Of a stretch of DNA of 64,000 bases, positions 10,245 to 24,178 are shown one piece after another (position 1 is the stretch's first letter; every line of letters starts with the position of its first letter). The notes beneath the pieces were generated by a model. It did no database searches and was not told where the DNA came from. It worked only from the letters and a program-made list of their open reading frames with translations. The DNA is from Citrobacter sp. Awk 4 (lineage in GTDB: Bacteria > Pseudomonadota > Gammaproteobacteria > Enterobacterales > Enterobacteriaceae), in NCBI RefSeq assembly GCF_028069725.1, contig NZ_JANEWG010000017.1, forward strand, positions 21,577-85,576, given 5' to 3'. A program made the translations under genes and the position numbers.

Positions 10245-10325
10245 CGTCACTCCTGAAAGATGCGATGCGCCAAATCATGCACGGTATCGTTATCGGCAGC
10301 AGTGAGGATTTACCTTAGTGAGAAA

Positions 10326-10387
10326 TAAAGAAAAACCGCCGACCCTGTCCACCTCGTAAAAACGTGTTGTGGACAGGGCCGGCGGTC
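10326..10387 (-). terminator. Long-stem rho-independent terminator of spy
   Basis: On the minus strand ACCGCCG-(G)-CCCTGTCCAC pairs with GTGGACAGGG-(T)-CGGCGGT, a stem of about 18 base pairs with one mismatch, followed by TTTTTC. It lies about 20 bases past the spy stop. Confidence 0.92.
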
Positions 10388-10406
10388 TTGAATGTTGACT
10401 GCGAGA

Positions 10407-10892
10407 TTACTCGGCAGATGCAGGCATTTTACCTTCCTGCGCCGGACGTTCTGTCAGACGCTTCTCAAAATTAGCATTAAACTGTTTTTTCTGTTCCGGG
10501 GTCAGAATGTTGTAGATCTTGTTCTGGGTTTCCATGTGCGCCAGCATGTTCGCCTGGCGTTGCTCTTCCATCTTCGCAATCTGCGCTTGCGCTTTGGCTT
10601 TATCAAAGGTGTCGCTGGTAATGATGTCATGCATCGCGCGGCGTTCTTCCAGCGGCGGACGTTTCATCTGGTCACGCTGGCCTTTCATGATTTCGCGAAT
10701 CTGCTGTTTCTGCGCATCGGTCAGGTTCAGGTCTTTAAACATCATATCGTGATGCGGACCAAATTTACCTTTATGGTGCATCATCGGCATAGAGTCAGCA
10801 GTAGCCGCGCTGGAAGTGTCAGCTGCGTGCGCCAGGTTTGCAGCGCCCAGCGCCAGAGTCGAGGCAACAAACAGTGCAGTTAATTTACGCAT
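10407..10892 (-). CDS. spy: Spy, periplasmic ATP-independent chaperone
   Basis: Cradle-shaped periplasmic chaperone that prevents aggregation, strongly induced by Cpx and Bae envelope stress systems in E. coli. The 161-residue protein has a signal peptide (MRKLTALFVASTLALGAANL, cut near AHA-ADT) and the two LTxxQ motifs (LTDAQKQQI and LTPEQKKQF). The mature chain is Met-, Lys- and Gln-rich and helical. Confidence 0.96.
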   Translation of the reverse strand: MRKLTALFVASTLALGAANLAHAADTSSAATADSMPMMHHKGKFGPHHDMMFKDLNLTDAQKQQIREIMKGQRDQMKRPPLEERRAMHDIITSDTFDKAKAQAQIAKMEEQRQANMLAHMETQNKIYNILTPEQKKQFNANFEKRLTERPAQEGKMPASAE

Positions 10893-10998
10893 AATCTTTA
10901 TCCTTCCTTTCAGTTATTTTTACGGCATTTCTGATAAGGCAGTGCCGTGTTGACGAGATTAACTTTACTGGCTTATTCGTCAATAAGTCAGAGCAACG

Positions 10999-11019
10999 GT
11001 AAAACAATGAAAGTGTAAA
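10999..11019 (-). promoter_or_regulatory. Candidate CpxR-type GTAAA repeats upstream of spy
   Basis: GTAAA occurs at 10999 and again at 11015, with a GAAAG at the canonical five-base spacing in between (GTAAA-N5-GAAAG). This is about 110 bases upstream of the spy start and resembles a CpxR box (GTAAA-N5-GTAAA). Judged by eye only. The rest of 10893-11198 is AT-rich with no convincing gene. Confidence 0.35.
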
Positions 11020-11198
11020 AAACAGTTTTTCGCCAATTATGAAGAAAAAAAGAATAAATCGTGGAGAGTTGAAATGAATAATTACAATACACTGATTTTG
11101 AAGGGATTATGAAAAACTATACCGCAACAGTGGTGATTAATAAAGCAGTTATCCAGGAATAATCCGTAATCCTGCAAACTGCCGTCTGATGAGTATAA

Positions 11199-11223
11199 TT
11201 CCCTCAGGCGAACACCTGAGGGT
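11199..11223 (-). terminator. Hairpin at the end of the ast operon
   Basis: CCCTCAGG and CCTGAGGG form a perfect eight-base stem nine bases past the astE stop. The tail on the minus strand is AATTATAC rather than a T run, so termination may be weak or Rho-assisted. Confidence 0.65.
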
Positions 11224-11231
11224 AAATATCG

Positions 11232-12192
11232 TTAGCACAGTTTTTCCAGCATCAGTCCGGCGCGTAAACCGCAAGCCACATTGGGATTGGGAAAGAGAAC
11301 ATATTCAGTGTCATGCGTCACGACCACCCTCTCTTCACCATCCTGCGCCAATAACGTCCCTTCCTTAAAGGGCGTAAAGTTCAGCGTCTGGTTATCCATA
11401 TGCAGGATAAAAGCGTCGCTGCGCCGGGTAATTTGCGACACCACCCGATAGCGTACTGGAGAGAAATCCCCTGCGATGGCGAGATTGCCGGTAAGCAACG
11501 ACGCTAACGCCTGTGCGGTAGGTGCAAACAACGTAAGATCATTATGACCAAACGGCAGCGCCTTACCGAGCTCCAGCGTGCAGGACAGCGCGCCAAAATG
11601 CTCACAGCTAAAATGCGTAAACGTGCCTCCCGGCGCTTGATGGAACACCAGCGCCTCCAGACCCGCCGCGCCCAGCCAACTGAGAAACGTCTCCTCCCAG
11701 GGAATGGGACGCGAAGGCAATACCCCAAACCGGACGTGATAAGAGCCGCGAATCGCGGTGTGTAGGTCGAGATGCCAGCGTAGACGTTCACTGCCACCCG
11801 CGAAAAAATTCTCCAGACACTGCTCCAGCTCGCGGGTACGTTCCGTTTCTTCACTCTCAGGAAACACTTGCCATCGCCCGCCAAACATTCGGTTCATGTC
11901 GCTGTGGCAATACCGTTTCCCCGCCGAGAGCGCCAGCGGATTCCCCAACACCACCAGCAGTCGCCAGCGCAATGTCTGTCGCCCCTGAAAAAGTGCCGAA
12001 AGCAGCGCATCCAGCATCTCCACGGGTGCCGTTTCGTTGCCATGAATCCCCGCTGAAATCACCAGAGCACGATCCACCGGCGTTTCTGGCGTGAGTTCCA
12101 GTAGCCCATGACCTAACCACCGCCAGTGAAAACCGGGGGCTTCCCCCTCCCTGCTATCCGGTGGTTTTCCCTCCAGTGTCAGCGCCAGAAAG

Positions 12193-12200
<8 letters not shown>
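11232..12200 (-). CDS. astE: AstE, succinylglutamate desuccinylase
   Basis: Final step of the arginine succinyltransferase pathway: N-succinylglutamate to glutamate and succinate. The 322-residue zinc enzyme shows the metal ligands His53 and Glu56 (GIHGNE) and His147 (HLDLHTA), as in the aspartoacylase/AstE family, with the C-terminal catalytic Glu region [10 protein letters not shown]. Its start overlaps the end of astB by eight bases, indicating translational coupling. Confidence 0.96.
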
Positions 12201-17289
<5,089 letters not shown>

Positions 17290-17332
17290 TTATATGTTAA
17301 TAAATATGAGTGTTTGCGCTGTAAATGTAGAT

Positions 17333-17348
17333 TGCAGAGTTCGTGCCA
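17333..17348 (-). promoter_or_regulatory. Sigma-54 promoter of the ast operon
   Basis: On the minus strand TGGCAC-GAACT-CTGCA keeps the GG-N10-GC spacing of a -24/-12 element and lies about 75 bases before astC. The E. coli astC promoter is sigma-54/NtrC-dependent with ArgR as co-activator, which fits nitrogen-limited arginine catabolism. Confidence 0.88.
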
Positions 17349-17411
17349 GCCAGTGCTAAAAATGCATAAACGGGAGATGAGAACGGAAAATCAAACGGTT
17401 AGAACCCAGAC

Positions 17412-17443
17412 ATATTCACTTTAATTGCATAAAAAGTGAATAT
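17412..17443 (-). promoter_or_regulatory. Palindromic ArgR-type site upstream of the ast promoter
   Basis: A perfect 11-base inverted repeat, ATATTCACTTT and AAAGTGAATAT, is separated by ten bases. Within it, ATTGCATAAAAAGTGAAT fits the ARG-box pattern (WNTGAATWWWWATTCANW) at most positions. It lies about 65-95 bases upstream of the sigma-54 element, where an ArgR activator site is expected. The remaining part of 17260-17704 also has to carry the divergent xthA promoter, which I did not locate. Confidence 0.55.
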
Positions 17444-17704
17444 ATTTGCGTATCCGGCGGCATGGAGAGGAAAAAGCGCAATATTATTCAGTTGCCAAAT
17501 ATAATTCTGGAATTGTGATCGTATACGAAATTTCTCGTAAATAACGGCCTCATTCTGATGCAAGCCGCCCTAAAACAGTGCAGTTTTTGCGCCATTGTTA
17601 ATACCATTCACACTCATCGCCGTAATCTCACGACAAGTGGCAGTCAGTCAGCCTAATTTCTGCTAACATCCTTGCACTATTCATCTTACAAAGTGGCAGC
17701 AACT

Positions 17705-18511
17705 ATGAAATTTGTCTCTTTTAATATCAACGGCCTGCGAGCCCGCCCCCATCAACTGGCAGCCATTGTCGAAAAACACCAACCGGATGTTATTGGCTTA
17801 CAGGAGACAAAAGTTCACGACGACATGTTCCCTCTCGAAGAGGTGGCAAAGCTGGGCTACAACGTTTTCTATCATGGGCAAAAGGGCCATTATGGCGTCG
17901 CGCTGCTGACCAAAGAGACGCCGATTTCCGTGCGCCGTGGCTTCCCACAAGACGACGAAGAAGCGCAACGCCGCATCATCATGGCGGAAATCCCTTCGCC
18001 ACTGGGAAATATCACTGTCATTAACGGCTATTTCCCGCAAGGCGAAAGCCGCGACCACCCGTTGAAATTCCCGGCAAAAGCACAGTTTTACCAGAACTTG
18101 CAAAACTATCTGGAAACGGAGTTAGCACCAGAGAATCCGGTGCTGATCATGGGCGATATGAATATCAGCCCGTCCGATCTGGACATTGGTATTGGTGAAG
18201 AGAACCGCAAACGCTGGTTGCGTACCGGTAAGTGTTCCTTCCTGCCGGAAGAGCGTGAATGGATGGCTAGGCTGTTGAACTGGGGTCTGGTTGACACCTT
18301 CCGCCATGCCAATCCAGAAACTCTCGACAAATTCTCGTGGTTTGATTACCGCTCGAAAGGATTTGACGATAACCGTGGCCTGCGTATAGACCTTTTGCTG
18401 GCGAGCAATCCGCTGGCTGAACGTTGCGTGGAAACGGGCATTGACTATGAAATCCGTAGCATGGAAAAACCCTCCGACCATGCGCCAATCTGGGCCACCT
18501 TTCGCGGCTAA
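17705..18511 (+). CDS. xthA: XthA, exodeoxyribonuclease III
   Basis: Main AP endonuclease and 3'-5' exonuclease of base excision repair, sigma-S-induced in E. coli. The 268-residue protein holds the full catalytic set: Glu34 (LQET), Asp151 and Asn153 (GDMNIS), Asp229 (RIDLLL) and His259 (SDHAPIW). The ATG at 17705 gives the exact E. coli length; a longer in-frame start is unsupported. Confidence 0.97.
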   Translation: MKFVSFNINGLRARPHQLAAIVEKHQPDVIGLQETKVHDDMFPLEEVAKLGYNVFYHGQKGHYGVALLTKETPISVRRGFPQDDEEAQRRIIMAEIPSPLGNITVINGYFPQGESRDHPLKFPAKAQFYQNLQNYLETELAPENPVLIMGDMNISPSDLDIGIGEENRKRWLRTGKCSFLPEEREWMARLLNWGLVDTFRHANPETLDKFSWFDYRSKGFDDNRGLRIDLLLASNPLAERCVETGIDYEIRSMEKPSDHAPIWATFRG

Positions 18512-18521
18512 AGCGTGCTGA

Positions 18522-18549
18522 CGTCCTCGCGGCACCCCAGGCGAGGACG
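18522..18549 (+). terminator. Hairpin downstream of xthA
   Basis: CGTCCTCGC and GCGAGGACG form a perfect nine-base stem, ten bases after the stop. No T run follows, so it is more a mRNA-end stabiliser than a full terminator; a second hairpin follows at 18573. Confidence 0.55.
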
Positions 18550-18572
18550 GGATAATATTGAGTAAAATCAAC

Positions 18573-18610
18573 AAAACGGCAGTAAGAATTTGTGACTTAC
18601 TGCCGTTTAT
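18573..18610 (+). terminator. Rho-independent terminator between xthA and ydjX
   Basis: AACGGCAGTAAG pairs with CTTACTGCCGTT and is followed by TATTATAC. This is a strong stem with a short U-rich tail. Confidence 0.78.
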
Positions 18611-18682
18611 TATACTGTCGCCCTCGTTTTTATTTCCCGACAAACTCTCTATTATCAAGTCTTGATATAGGAAATCCCTGTG

Positions 18683-19405
18683 ATGAAAGCCGAGTGTAAA
18701 TTAGCGATCGCCTGTCTGTTAATTGGCGCGGTGGTTTACGCGATTTACTCCTCCGGATTCTTTGATGTCGTCGTTAATTTCTCTCATCTGCAAGAAATCG
18801 TTCGTCAATGCGGTGTGCTCGGTTACACCCTGTATATCCTGTTATTTATTATTGCCACACTCTGTCTGATGCCTGGCAGTGTACTGGTCATTGTTGGCGG
18901 TGTAGTATTTGGCCCCGTTTGGGGAACCCTACTTTCCCTGCTGGCGGCAACCCTGGCCTCATCATTGTCTTTTCTGCTTGCCCGCTGGTTGGGCAGAGAT
19001 CTGCTGCTAAAATACGTCGGCCATACGCCAGTATTTCAGGCCATTGAGAAAGGGATTAGCCGCAACGGTACTGATTTCTTAATCCTGACGCGTTTGATTC
19101 CGTTATTTCCCTATAACATTCAAAATTATGCTTACGGTTTGACGTCTATTGCATTCTGGCCTTTTACGGTTATTTCCGCCATCACCACCTTACCCGGACT
19201 GTTAATCTATACCTTAATGGCCAGTGAACTCAGCCACGAAGGGATCTCCACGCTATTTATGGTGAAACTCTGTCTGGCAGGTCTGGCGTTATTTAGTTTA
19301 ATTCAGCTGGCCAAAATATATGCCCGACATAAACAGGTTGATCTGCATGCTTGCGATACTCCGGATAGCTCACCAAACTGGTCATCAAATCATACAGAAG
19401 GATAG
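18683..19405 (+). CDS. ydjX: YdjX, TVP38/TMEM64 (DedA/VTT-type) membrane protein
   Basis: Inner-membrane protein of the TVP38/TMEM64 family, in the VTT/DedA superfamily, thought to include lipid scramblase or transporter proteins; the bacterial substrate is not settled. The 240-residue protein has the family segment around GGVVFGPVWGTLLSLLAATLASSLSF (split near 73-98) and FLILTRLIPLFPYNIQNYAYG. The ATG at 18683 (MKAECK) aligns with the E. coli start; an overlapping GTG lies one codon up. Confidence 0.93.
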   Translation: MKAECKLAIACLLIGAVVYAIYSSGFFDVVVNFSHLQEIVRQCGVLGYTLYILLFIIATLCLMPGSVLVIVGGVVFGPVWGTLLSLLAATLASSLSFLLARWLGRDLLLKYVGHTPVFQAIEKGISRNGTDFLILTRLIPLFPYNIQNYAYGLTSIAFWPFTVISAITTLPGLLIYTLMASELSHEGISTLFMVKLCLAGLALFSLIQLAKIYARHKQVDLHACDTPDSSPNWSSNHTEG

Positions 19406-19409
19406 AGCG

Positions 19410-19502
19410 ATGCAAGAACCTGGAACAGCCTGGAAAAAAGAATTAACGGCAAGAGGGCTTATGGCAGTCGCTGAACTCAACGGTGGTGTTCAAACAGGAT
19501 GA
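19410..19502 (+). pseudogene. 30-codon ORF between ydjX and ydjZ, possible ydjY remnant
   Basis: A short ORF (MQEPGTAWKKELTARGLMAV...) starts five bases after ydjX and its stop overlaps the ydjZ start region. E. coli has the roughly 225-codon ydjY, annotated as iron-sulfur, exactly here. The simplest reading is that most of ydjY was deleted, leaving a short in-frame fragment; a genuine small protein cannot be excluded. I could not compare the sequence with YdjY itself. Confidence 0.4.
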
Positions 19503-20206
19503 TGCACAATAAACCGCGTATTCTTTGGTTTTACCGCGCCGGAGTCATCCTTCTGGCGATCGCCGCGCTGTGTGCATGGGCGCTGATTCCTGGCGTTCAT
19601 GCGTTTATTAACCACAGTATTGCGGCCTTTACCGCCCTGGACCAACAGGGCATTGAACGGTTTATTCAATCGTACGGCGCGCAGGCGGCGGTGGTTTCGT
19701 TCATTTTGATGATCTTGCAGGCCATTGCCGCCCCGTTGCCAGCGTTTCTCATCACCTTTGCCAATGCCTCGCTGTTCGGTGCCTTCTGGGGCGGTCTGCT
19801 CTCCTGGACAAGCGCGATGGCAGGCGCCGCCCTCTGTTTTTTCATCGCCAGAGTGATGGGCCGCAGTGTTGTCGAGAAATTAACCGGCAAAGCCGTACTG
19901 GAAAGCATGGACGGTTTTTTTGCGCGTTACGGCAAACATACTATTCTGATTTGTCGTCTGCTGCCTTTTGTCCCTTTCGATCCGATAAGTTACGCCGCCG
20001 GTCTGACATCGATCCGTTTTCGTCATTTTTTTATCGCAACAGGTTTGGGTCAGCTACCGGCAACCATTGTCTATTCGTGGGCAGGAAGCCTGTTAACCGG
20101 CGGGACATTCTGGTTGGTGAGCGGACTGTTTATTCTGTTCGCACTGACGGTGGTTATCTTTGCCGCCCGTAAATTCTATAGCGAACGTCAAAAGAGGAGT
20201 TCCTGA
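19499..20206 (+). CDS. ydjZ: YdjZ, TVP38/TMEM64 (DedA/VTT-type) membrane protein
   Basis: Second member of the same membrane family as YdjX. The 235-residue protein carries FITFANASLFGAFWGGLLSW and LICRLLPFVPFDPISYAAG, the paired glycine/proline-rich re-entrant signatures. Two adjacent ATG codons are possible starts. The stop overlaps the ynjA start by one base (TGATG), so the genes form one operon ydjXZ-ynjABCDE. Confidence 0.93.
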   Translation: MMHNKPRILWFYRAGVILLAIAALCAWALIPGVHAFINHSIAAFTALDQQGIERFIQSYGAQAAVVSFILMILQAIAAPLPAFLITFANASLFGAFWGGLLSWTSAMAGAALCFFIARVMGRSVVEKLTGKAVLESMDGFFARYGKHTILICRLLPFVPFDPISYAAGLTSIRFRHFFIATGLGQLPATIVYSWAGSLLTGGTFWLVSGLFILFALTVVIFAARKFYSERQKRSS

Positions 20207-20769
20207 TGGGGTTGCCGCCGCTGAACAAAATCCCGTTGATTTTACGTCCTCAGGCGTGGCTGCACCGCCGCCATTACGGCGAAGTGCTCAGTCCAATTCG
20301 CTGGTGGGGGCGTATTCCCTTCATCTTTTATCTGGTTTCCATGTTTGTGGGGTATCTGGAGCGTAAACGCTCGCCGCTTGATCCCGTGTTACGCGCCTTA
20401 GTCAGCGCCCGCATCGCGCAAATGTGCCTGTGCGAATTTTGTGTTGATATCACCAACATGAAAATCGCAGAACGCACAGGCAGTACAGACAAACTGTTGG
20501 CCGTCAGTGACTGGCGGCAAAGTCCACTGTTTAGTGAGTCGGAGCGTCTGGCGCTGGAGTATGCTGAAGCCGCCAGCATGACCCCTCCGACTGTTGATGA
20601 CGCACTGCGCAGCACGTTGGCCGCCCACTTTGACGCACAGGCGCTAACGGAACTGACGGCGCTTATCGGCTTACAAAATTTATCGGCGCGTTTTAACTCG
20701 TCAATGGACATTCCCGCCCAGGGCCTGTGTCGCCTCCCGGGTGGAACGTCATCAGACGCGCAATCCTAA
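20206..20769 (+). CDS. ynjA: YnjA, carboxymuconolactone decarboxylase/AhpD-like protein
   Basis: Predicted AhpD-like, alkylhydroperoxidase-type protein. The 187-residue sequence has the redox CxxC pair as CEFC in QMCLCEFCVDITN near residue 72, and the helical CMD fold pattern. An AGGAG site precedes the ATG. Substrate unknown; clustered with the ynjBCD transporter and a rhodanese-like protein. Confidence 0.92.
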   Translation: MGLPPLNKIPLILRPQAWLHRRHYGEVLSPIRWWGRIPFIFYLVSMFVGYLERKRSPLDPVLRALVSARIAQMCLCEFCVDITNMKIAERTGSTDKLLAVSDWRQSPLFSESERLALEYAEAASMTPPTVDDALRSTLAAHFDAQALTELTALIGLQNLSARFNSSMDIPAQGLCRLPGGTSSDAQS

Positions 20770-20784
20770 TCATCAGGAGAAAAT

Positions 20785-21951
20785 ATGCGCCATTGTGTAT
20801 GGCTATTGGGGATCTTGTCGCTCTTTTCCCAGACCACGTATGCCCTCGACTGGCAACAGATCAAAGATGAGGCGAAAGGACAGACCGTCTGGTTCAATGC
20901 CTGGGGCGGCGATAATGCCGTCAATCAGTATCTCGACTGGGTGAGCGGCGAAATGCAAACCCACTACGCGATAAACCTCAAAATTGTCCGTCTCGCCGAT
21001 GCCGCCGATGCCGTCAAACGTATCCAGACGGAGTCTGCCGCCGGACGCAAAACCGGCGGCTCGGTGGATTTGTTGTGGGTGAATGGCGAAAACTTCCGTA
21101 CCCTGAAAGAGGCGGGACTGCTGCAAACCGGATGGGCGCAAGCGCTGCCGAACTGGCGATTCGTCGATACACAACAACCGGTGAACGAGGACTTCGCCAT
21201 TCCCACTGACGGCGCAGAATCGCCCTGGGGCGGCGCACAACTGACCTTCATTGCAAACAAAACGATCACGCCCGAACCACCCCAGACCCCACAGGCGTTG
21301 CTGGAATTTGCCAAAACGCATCCTGGAACCGTGACTTATCCGCGTCCACCGGATTTTACCGGTACCGCCTTTCTGGAACAGTTACTGCTCACGCTGACAA
21401 CCCAGCCTGATGCCCTGAAAATCGCCCCCGATAACGCCACGTTTGCCGATGTTACAGCACCACTCTGGCACTATCTCGATGCGCTGCATCCCTGGTTGTG
21501 GCGTAAAGGTACCGATTTTCCGCCTTCTCCTGCACGTCTGGATGCGTTACTTAATGCCGGAGTACTGCGCATCTCTATGACCTTTAATCCTGCCCATGCG
21601 CAGCAAAAAATCGCCAGCGGCGAACTCCCCGCCGCCAGTTACAGTTTTGGTTTTTCTCAGGGCATGGTAGGCAACGTACATTTCGTCACGATCCCGGCGA
21701 ATACCCGCGCCAGCGCAGGTGCGAAGGTGGTCGCTAATTTTCTGCTCTCCCCTGAAGCGCAGTTACGCAAAGCCGATCCCGCAATCTGGGGCGACCCTTC
21801 GGTGCTGGATCCGAAAAAGCTCCCGGATGCGCAACGTAACGTCCTGCAGTCGCGAGTCCCGGAAGGATTACCCGCCGTACTGCCCGAACCCCATGCCGCA
21901 TGGGTAAACGCGCTGGAACAAGAATGGCTACGTCGTTACGGTACGCGTTAA
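20785..21951 (+). CDS. ynjB: YnjB, ABC transporter periplasmic substrate-binding protein
   Basis: Solute-binding protein of a predicted YnjBCD uptake system, possibly for thiamine-, sulfate- or iron-like ligands by family resemblance; the ligand is unproven. The 388-residue protein has a signal peptide (about 20 residues, to TTYA-LDW) and a family-1 SBP fold. GGAGA precedes the ATG. Its end overlaps ynjC by 28 bases. Confidence 0.93.
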   Translation: MRHCVWLLGILSLFSQTTYALDWQQIKDEAKGQTVWFNAWGGDNAVNQYLDWVSGEMQTHYAINLKIVRLADAADAVKRIQTESAAGRKTGGSVDLLWVNGENFRTLKEAGLLQTGWAQALPNWRFVDTQQPVNEDFAIPTDGAESPWGGAQLTFIANKTITPEPPQTPQALLEFAKTHPGTVTYPRPPDFTGTAFLEQLLLTLTTQPDALKIAPDNATFADVTAPLWHYLDALHPWLWRKGTDFPPSPARLDALLNAGVLRISMTFNPAHAQQKIASGELPAASYSFGFSQGMVGNVHFVTIPANTRASAGAKVVANFLLSPEAQLRKADPAIWGDPSVLDPKKLPDAQRNVLQSRVPEGLPAVLPEPHAAWVNALEQEWLRRYGTR

Positions 21952-23459
21952 TTTCGTTGCTCTGGTGTGCTATGGCGGCGATCTACTCGCCGCTGGTGCC
22001 AGGCGCATTCGCGCTCATCATTCCCGCGTTGTCCGTCAGGCACTGGCTGGCGCTGTTTGCCGATCCACAGCTGGCACAGGCGCTGCTGGCGACGCTGACC
22101 TCGGTGACCATTGCCACGGTTGGCGCGCTGGCGATGGCTCTGACGGTGATTGTCGCCCTCTGGCCGGGTGCGAAATGGCTGCGTTTGTGCTCGCGTCTAC
22201 CGTGGCTGCTGGCTATTCCGCATGTGGCCTTTGCCACCAGCGCGTTGCTGTTGTTTGCGGAAGGCGGGTGGCTGTACCGGACATTGCCTTTTTTCTCGCC
22301 GTTATTGGATCGCTATGGTATCGGGCTTGGCGTGACTCTGGCGGTGAAGGAGAGCGCCTTTATTCTGTGGATCCTCGCGGCACTGCTCAGCGAAAAACAG
22401 CTTTCTCAGCAGGTTATCGTACTGGATACGCTCGGTTACAGCCGTCTGCAGTGTCTGAACTTACTGCTGTTGCCTTCTGTGGCGCCCGCATTGGGTGCGG
22501 TGATGCTGGCGGTTGTCGCCTGGTCCCTCTCGGTTGTTGACGTGGCGATCATTCTCGGGCCAGGTAATCCACCTACGCTGGCGGTGTTAAGCTGGCAATG
22601 GTTAAGTCAGGGAGACAGCGAACAACAGATCAAAGGCGCGCTGGCCAGTTTGCTGCTGGTGGGACTGCTCGTTGTCTTTGCGCTGACAGGGTATCTACTG
22701 TGGCGTTGCTGGCAACGCACTCTCCCCGCAATCAGCGGCGTACGTCGTCGCCGTTCATCGACGCGACCGGGCCGCACGCTTTCGGTTCTGCTGCCGTTAA
22801 CTGGCGTACTGTGCGCCCTGCTGCTGGCGCTTATCGCTCACCCTGCGTCAGTCAACCTTGAGGCGTTAATCAACAGTCTGTACCTAGGCCTGGCTGCCAG
22901 TACCCTCGGACTCATCATGATTTTGTTATGGCTGGAATGGGGCCCAACACGTGGTCATTGCTGGCTCTGGTTGCCGATTGTTCTACCGGCGCTACCGTTG
23001 GTGAACGGGCAATACGCCTTCGCGCTGCGACTTGAACTGGACGGCCAGTACGCTACCGTTATCTGGGGACATCTGCTGTGGGTGATTCCGTGGATGCTGT
23101 TTGCGTTACGTCCGGCCTGGCAACGCATCGACCCACGCCTGATACTGGTGGCGCAAACGCTGGGCTGGACAAAAGGTAAGATATTCTGCTGTGTAAAATG
23201 TCCGTTGATTGTACGTCCGGCGCTGCTGGCTTTTTCAGTCGGATTCTCCGTCAGTATCGCCCAATATATGCCAGGACTTTGGCTGGGCGCAGGTCGCTAT
23301 CCAACGCTCACCACCGAAGCGGTCGCGCTCAGTAGCGGCGGCAACAACGCGATTCTGGCGGCGCAGGCGTTGTGGCAGTTGTTGCTGCCCCTGCTGGTTT
23401 TCGCGCTGACCGCGCTCATTTCAAGGTGGATTGGCTCTTCACGACAAGGACTCCGCTAA
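21924..23459 (+). CDS. ynjC: YnjC, ABC transporter permease (double-domain)
   Basis: Membrane permease with two fused BPD_transp_1 domains, each with an EAA-like loop (VLDTLGYSRLQCLNLLLLP near residue 170, and AQTLGWTKGKIFCCVKCPL near 412). Length 511 residues, equal to E. coli YnjC. The ATG at 21924 is inside ynjB's last codons, consistent with coupling. Functions with YnjB and YnjD. Confidence 0.94.
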   Translation: MATSLRYALISLLWCAMAAIYSPLVPGAFALIIPALSVRHWLALFADPQLAQALLATLTSVTIATVGALAMALTVIVALWPGAKWLRLCSRLPWLLAIPHVAFATSALLLFAEGGWLYRTLPFFSPLLDRYGIGLGVTLAVKESAFILWILAALLSEKQLSQQVIVLDTLGYSRLQCLNLLLLPSVAPALGAVMLAVVAWSLSVVDVAIILGPGNPPTLAVLSWQWLSQGDSEQQIKGALASLLLVGLLVVFALTGYLLWRCWQRTLPAISGVRRRRSSTRPGRTLSVLLPLTGVLCALLLALIAHPASVNLEALINSLYLGLAASTLGLIMILLWLEWGPTRGHCWLWLPIVLPALPLVNGQYAFALRLELDGQYATVIWGHLLWVIPWMLFALRPAWQRIDPRLILVAQTLGWTKGKIFCCVKCPLIVRPALLAFSVGFSVSIAQYMPGLWLGAGRYPTLTTEAVALSSGGNNAILAAQALWQLLLPLLVFALTALISRWIGSSRQGLR

Positions 23460-24091
23460 TGCTCGCTGTTCGTCATCTCTCTTTGCATGTAGGACCGGTG
23501 CCTCTGCTTAAACAGATCAATTTCACTGTTGATAAAGGTGACATTGTCACTTTAATGGGGCCATCAGGCTGTGGTAAATCGACCCTGCTCTCCTGGATGG
23601 TGGGTGCCATGTCAGCGCATTTTCAGGCGTCTGGCGAACTGTGGCTGGATACACGTCGTATTGATGGTTTACCCACCGCAGAGCGACAAATCGGTATCTT
23701 GTTTCAGGATGCCTTGTTGTTTGATCATTTCAGCGTCGGGCAAAACCTGCTGCTGGCCATCCCCGTCAGTGTGAAAGGTTCGGCGCGGCGAGATGCCGTT
23801 CAGCACGCCCTTGAACGTGCCGGGCTGGAGGGGTTTTATCACCGCGACCCGGCAACGTTGTCCGGCGGACAGCGGGCGCGCGTGGCCCTGCTACGTGCGC
23901 TGCTGGCGCAGCCTCAGGCGCTCTTGCTGGATGAGCCGTTCAGCCGCCTGGATACGGAACTTCGCGATGCCTTTCGCCAGTGGGTATTTGCGCAAGTACG
24001 CCAGCAGGGTATTCCCGTGGTGCAGGTCAGCCATGATGTGCAGGATATTCCCCCGGACGGTGTGGTGTTACAAATGGCTGACTGGGCGTGA
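23459..24091 (+). CDS. ynjD: YnjD, ABC transporter ATP-binding protein
   Basis: ATPase of the YnjBCD system. The 210-residue protein shows Walker A GPSGCGKST (about 37-45), the Q-loop, signature LSGGQRARV, Walker B ALLLDEPF and the switch His in QVSHD. The start overlaps the ynjC stop (TAATG). Slightly shorter than E. coli YnjD. Confidence 0.95.
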   Translation: MLAVRHLSLHVGPVPLLKQINFTVDKGDIVTLMGPSGCGKSTLLSWMVGAMSAHFQASGELWLDTRRIDGLPTAERQIGILFQDALLFDHFSVGQNLLLAIPVSVKGSARRDAVQHALERAGLEGFYHRDPATLSGGQRARVALLRALLAQPQALLLDEPFSRLDTELRDAFRQWVFAQVRQQGIPVVQVSHDVQDIPPDGVVLQMADWA

Positions 24092-24178
24092 ATTTACGCA
24101 CAAACTGCGTTAACGCAAAGTTTTTGCCTCACGGCAGGCAGAGAATAGCGCCCTCTTATTTCAATGTCGGGCTATTCG

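Noticed and set aside
11109..11162. 17-codon frame after GAAGGGATT between astE and spy
   Set aside because: It has a plausible ribosome-binding site but is too short and resembles no known small protein; kept only as a note.
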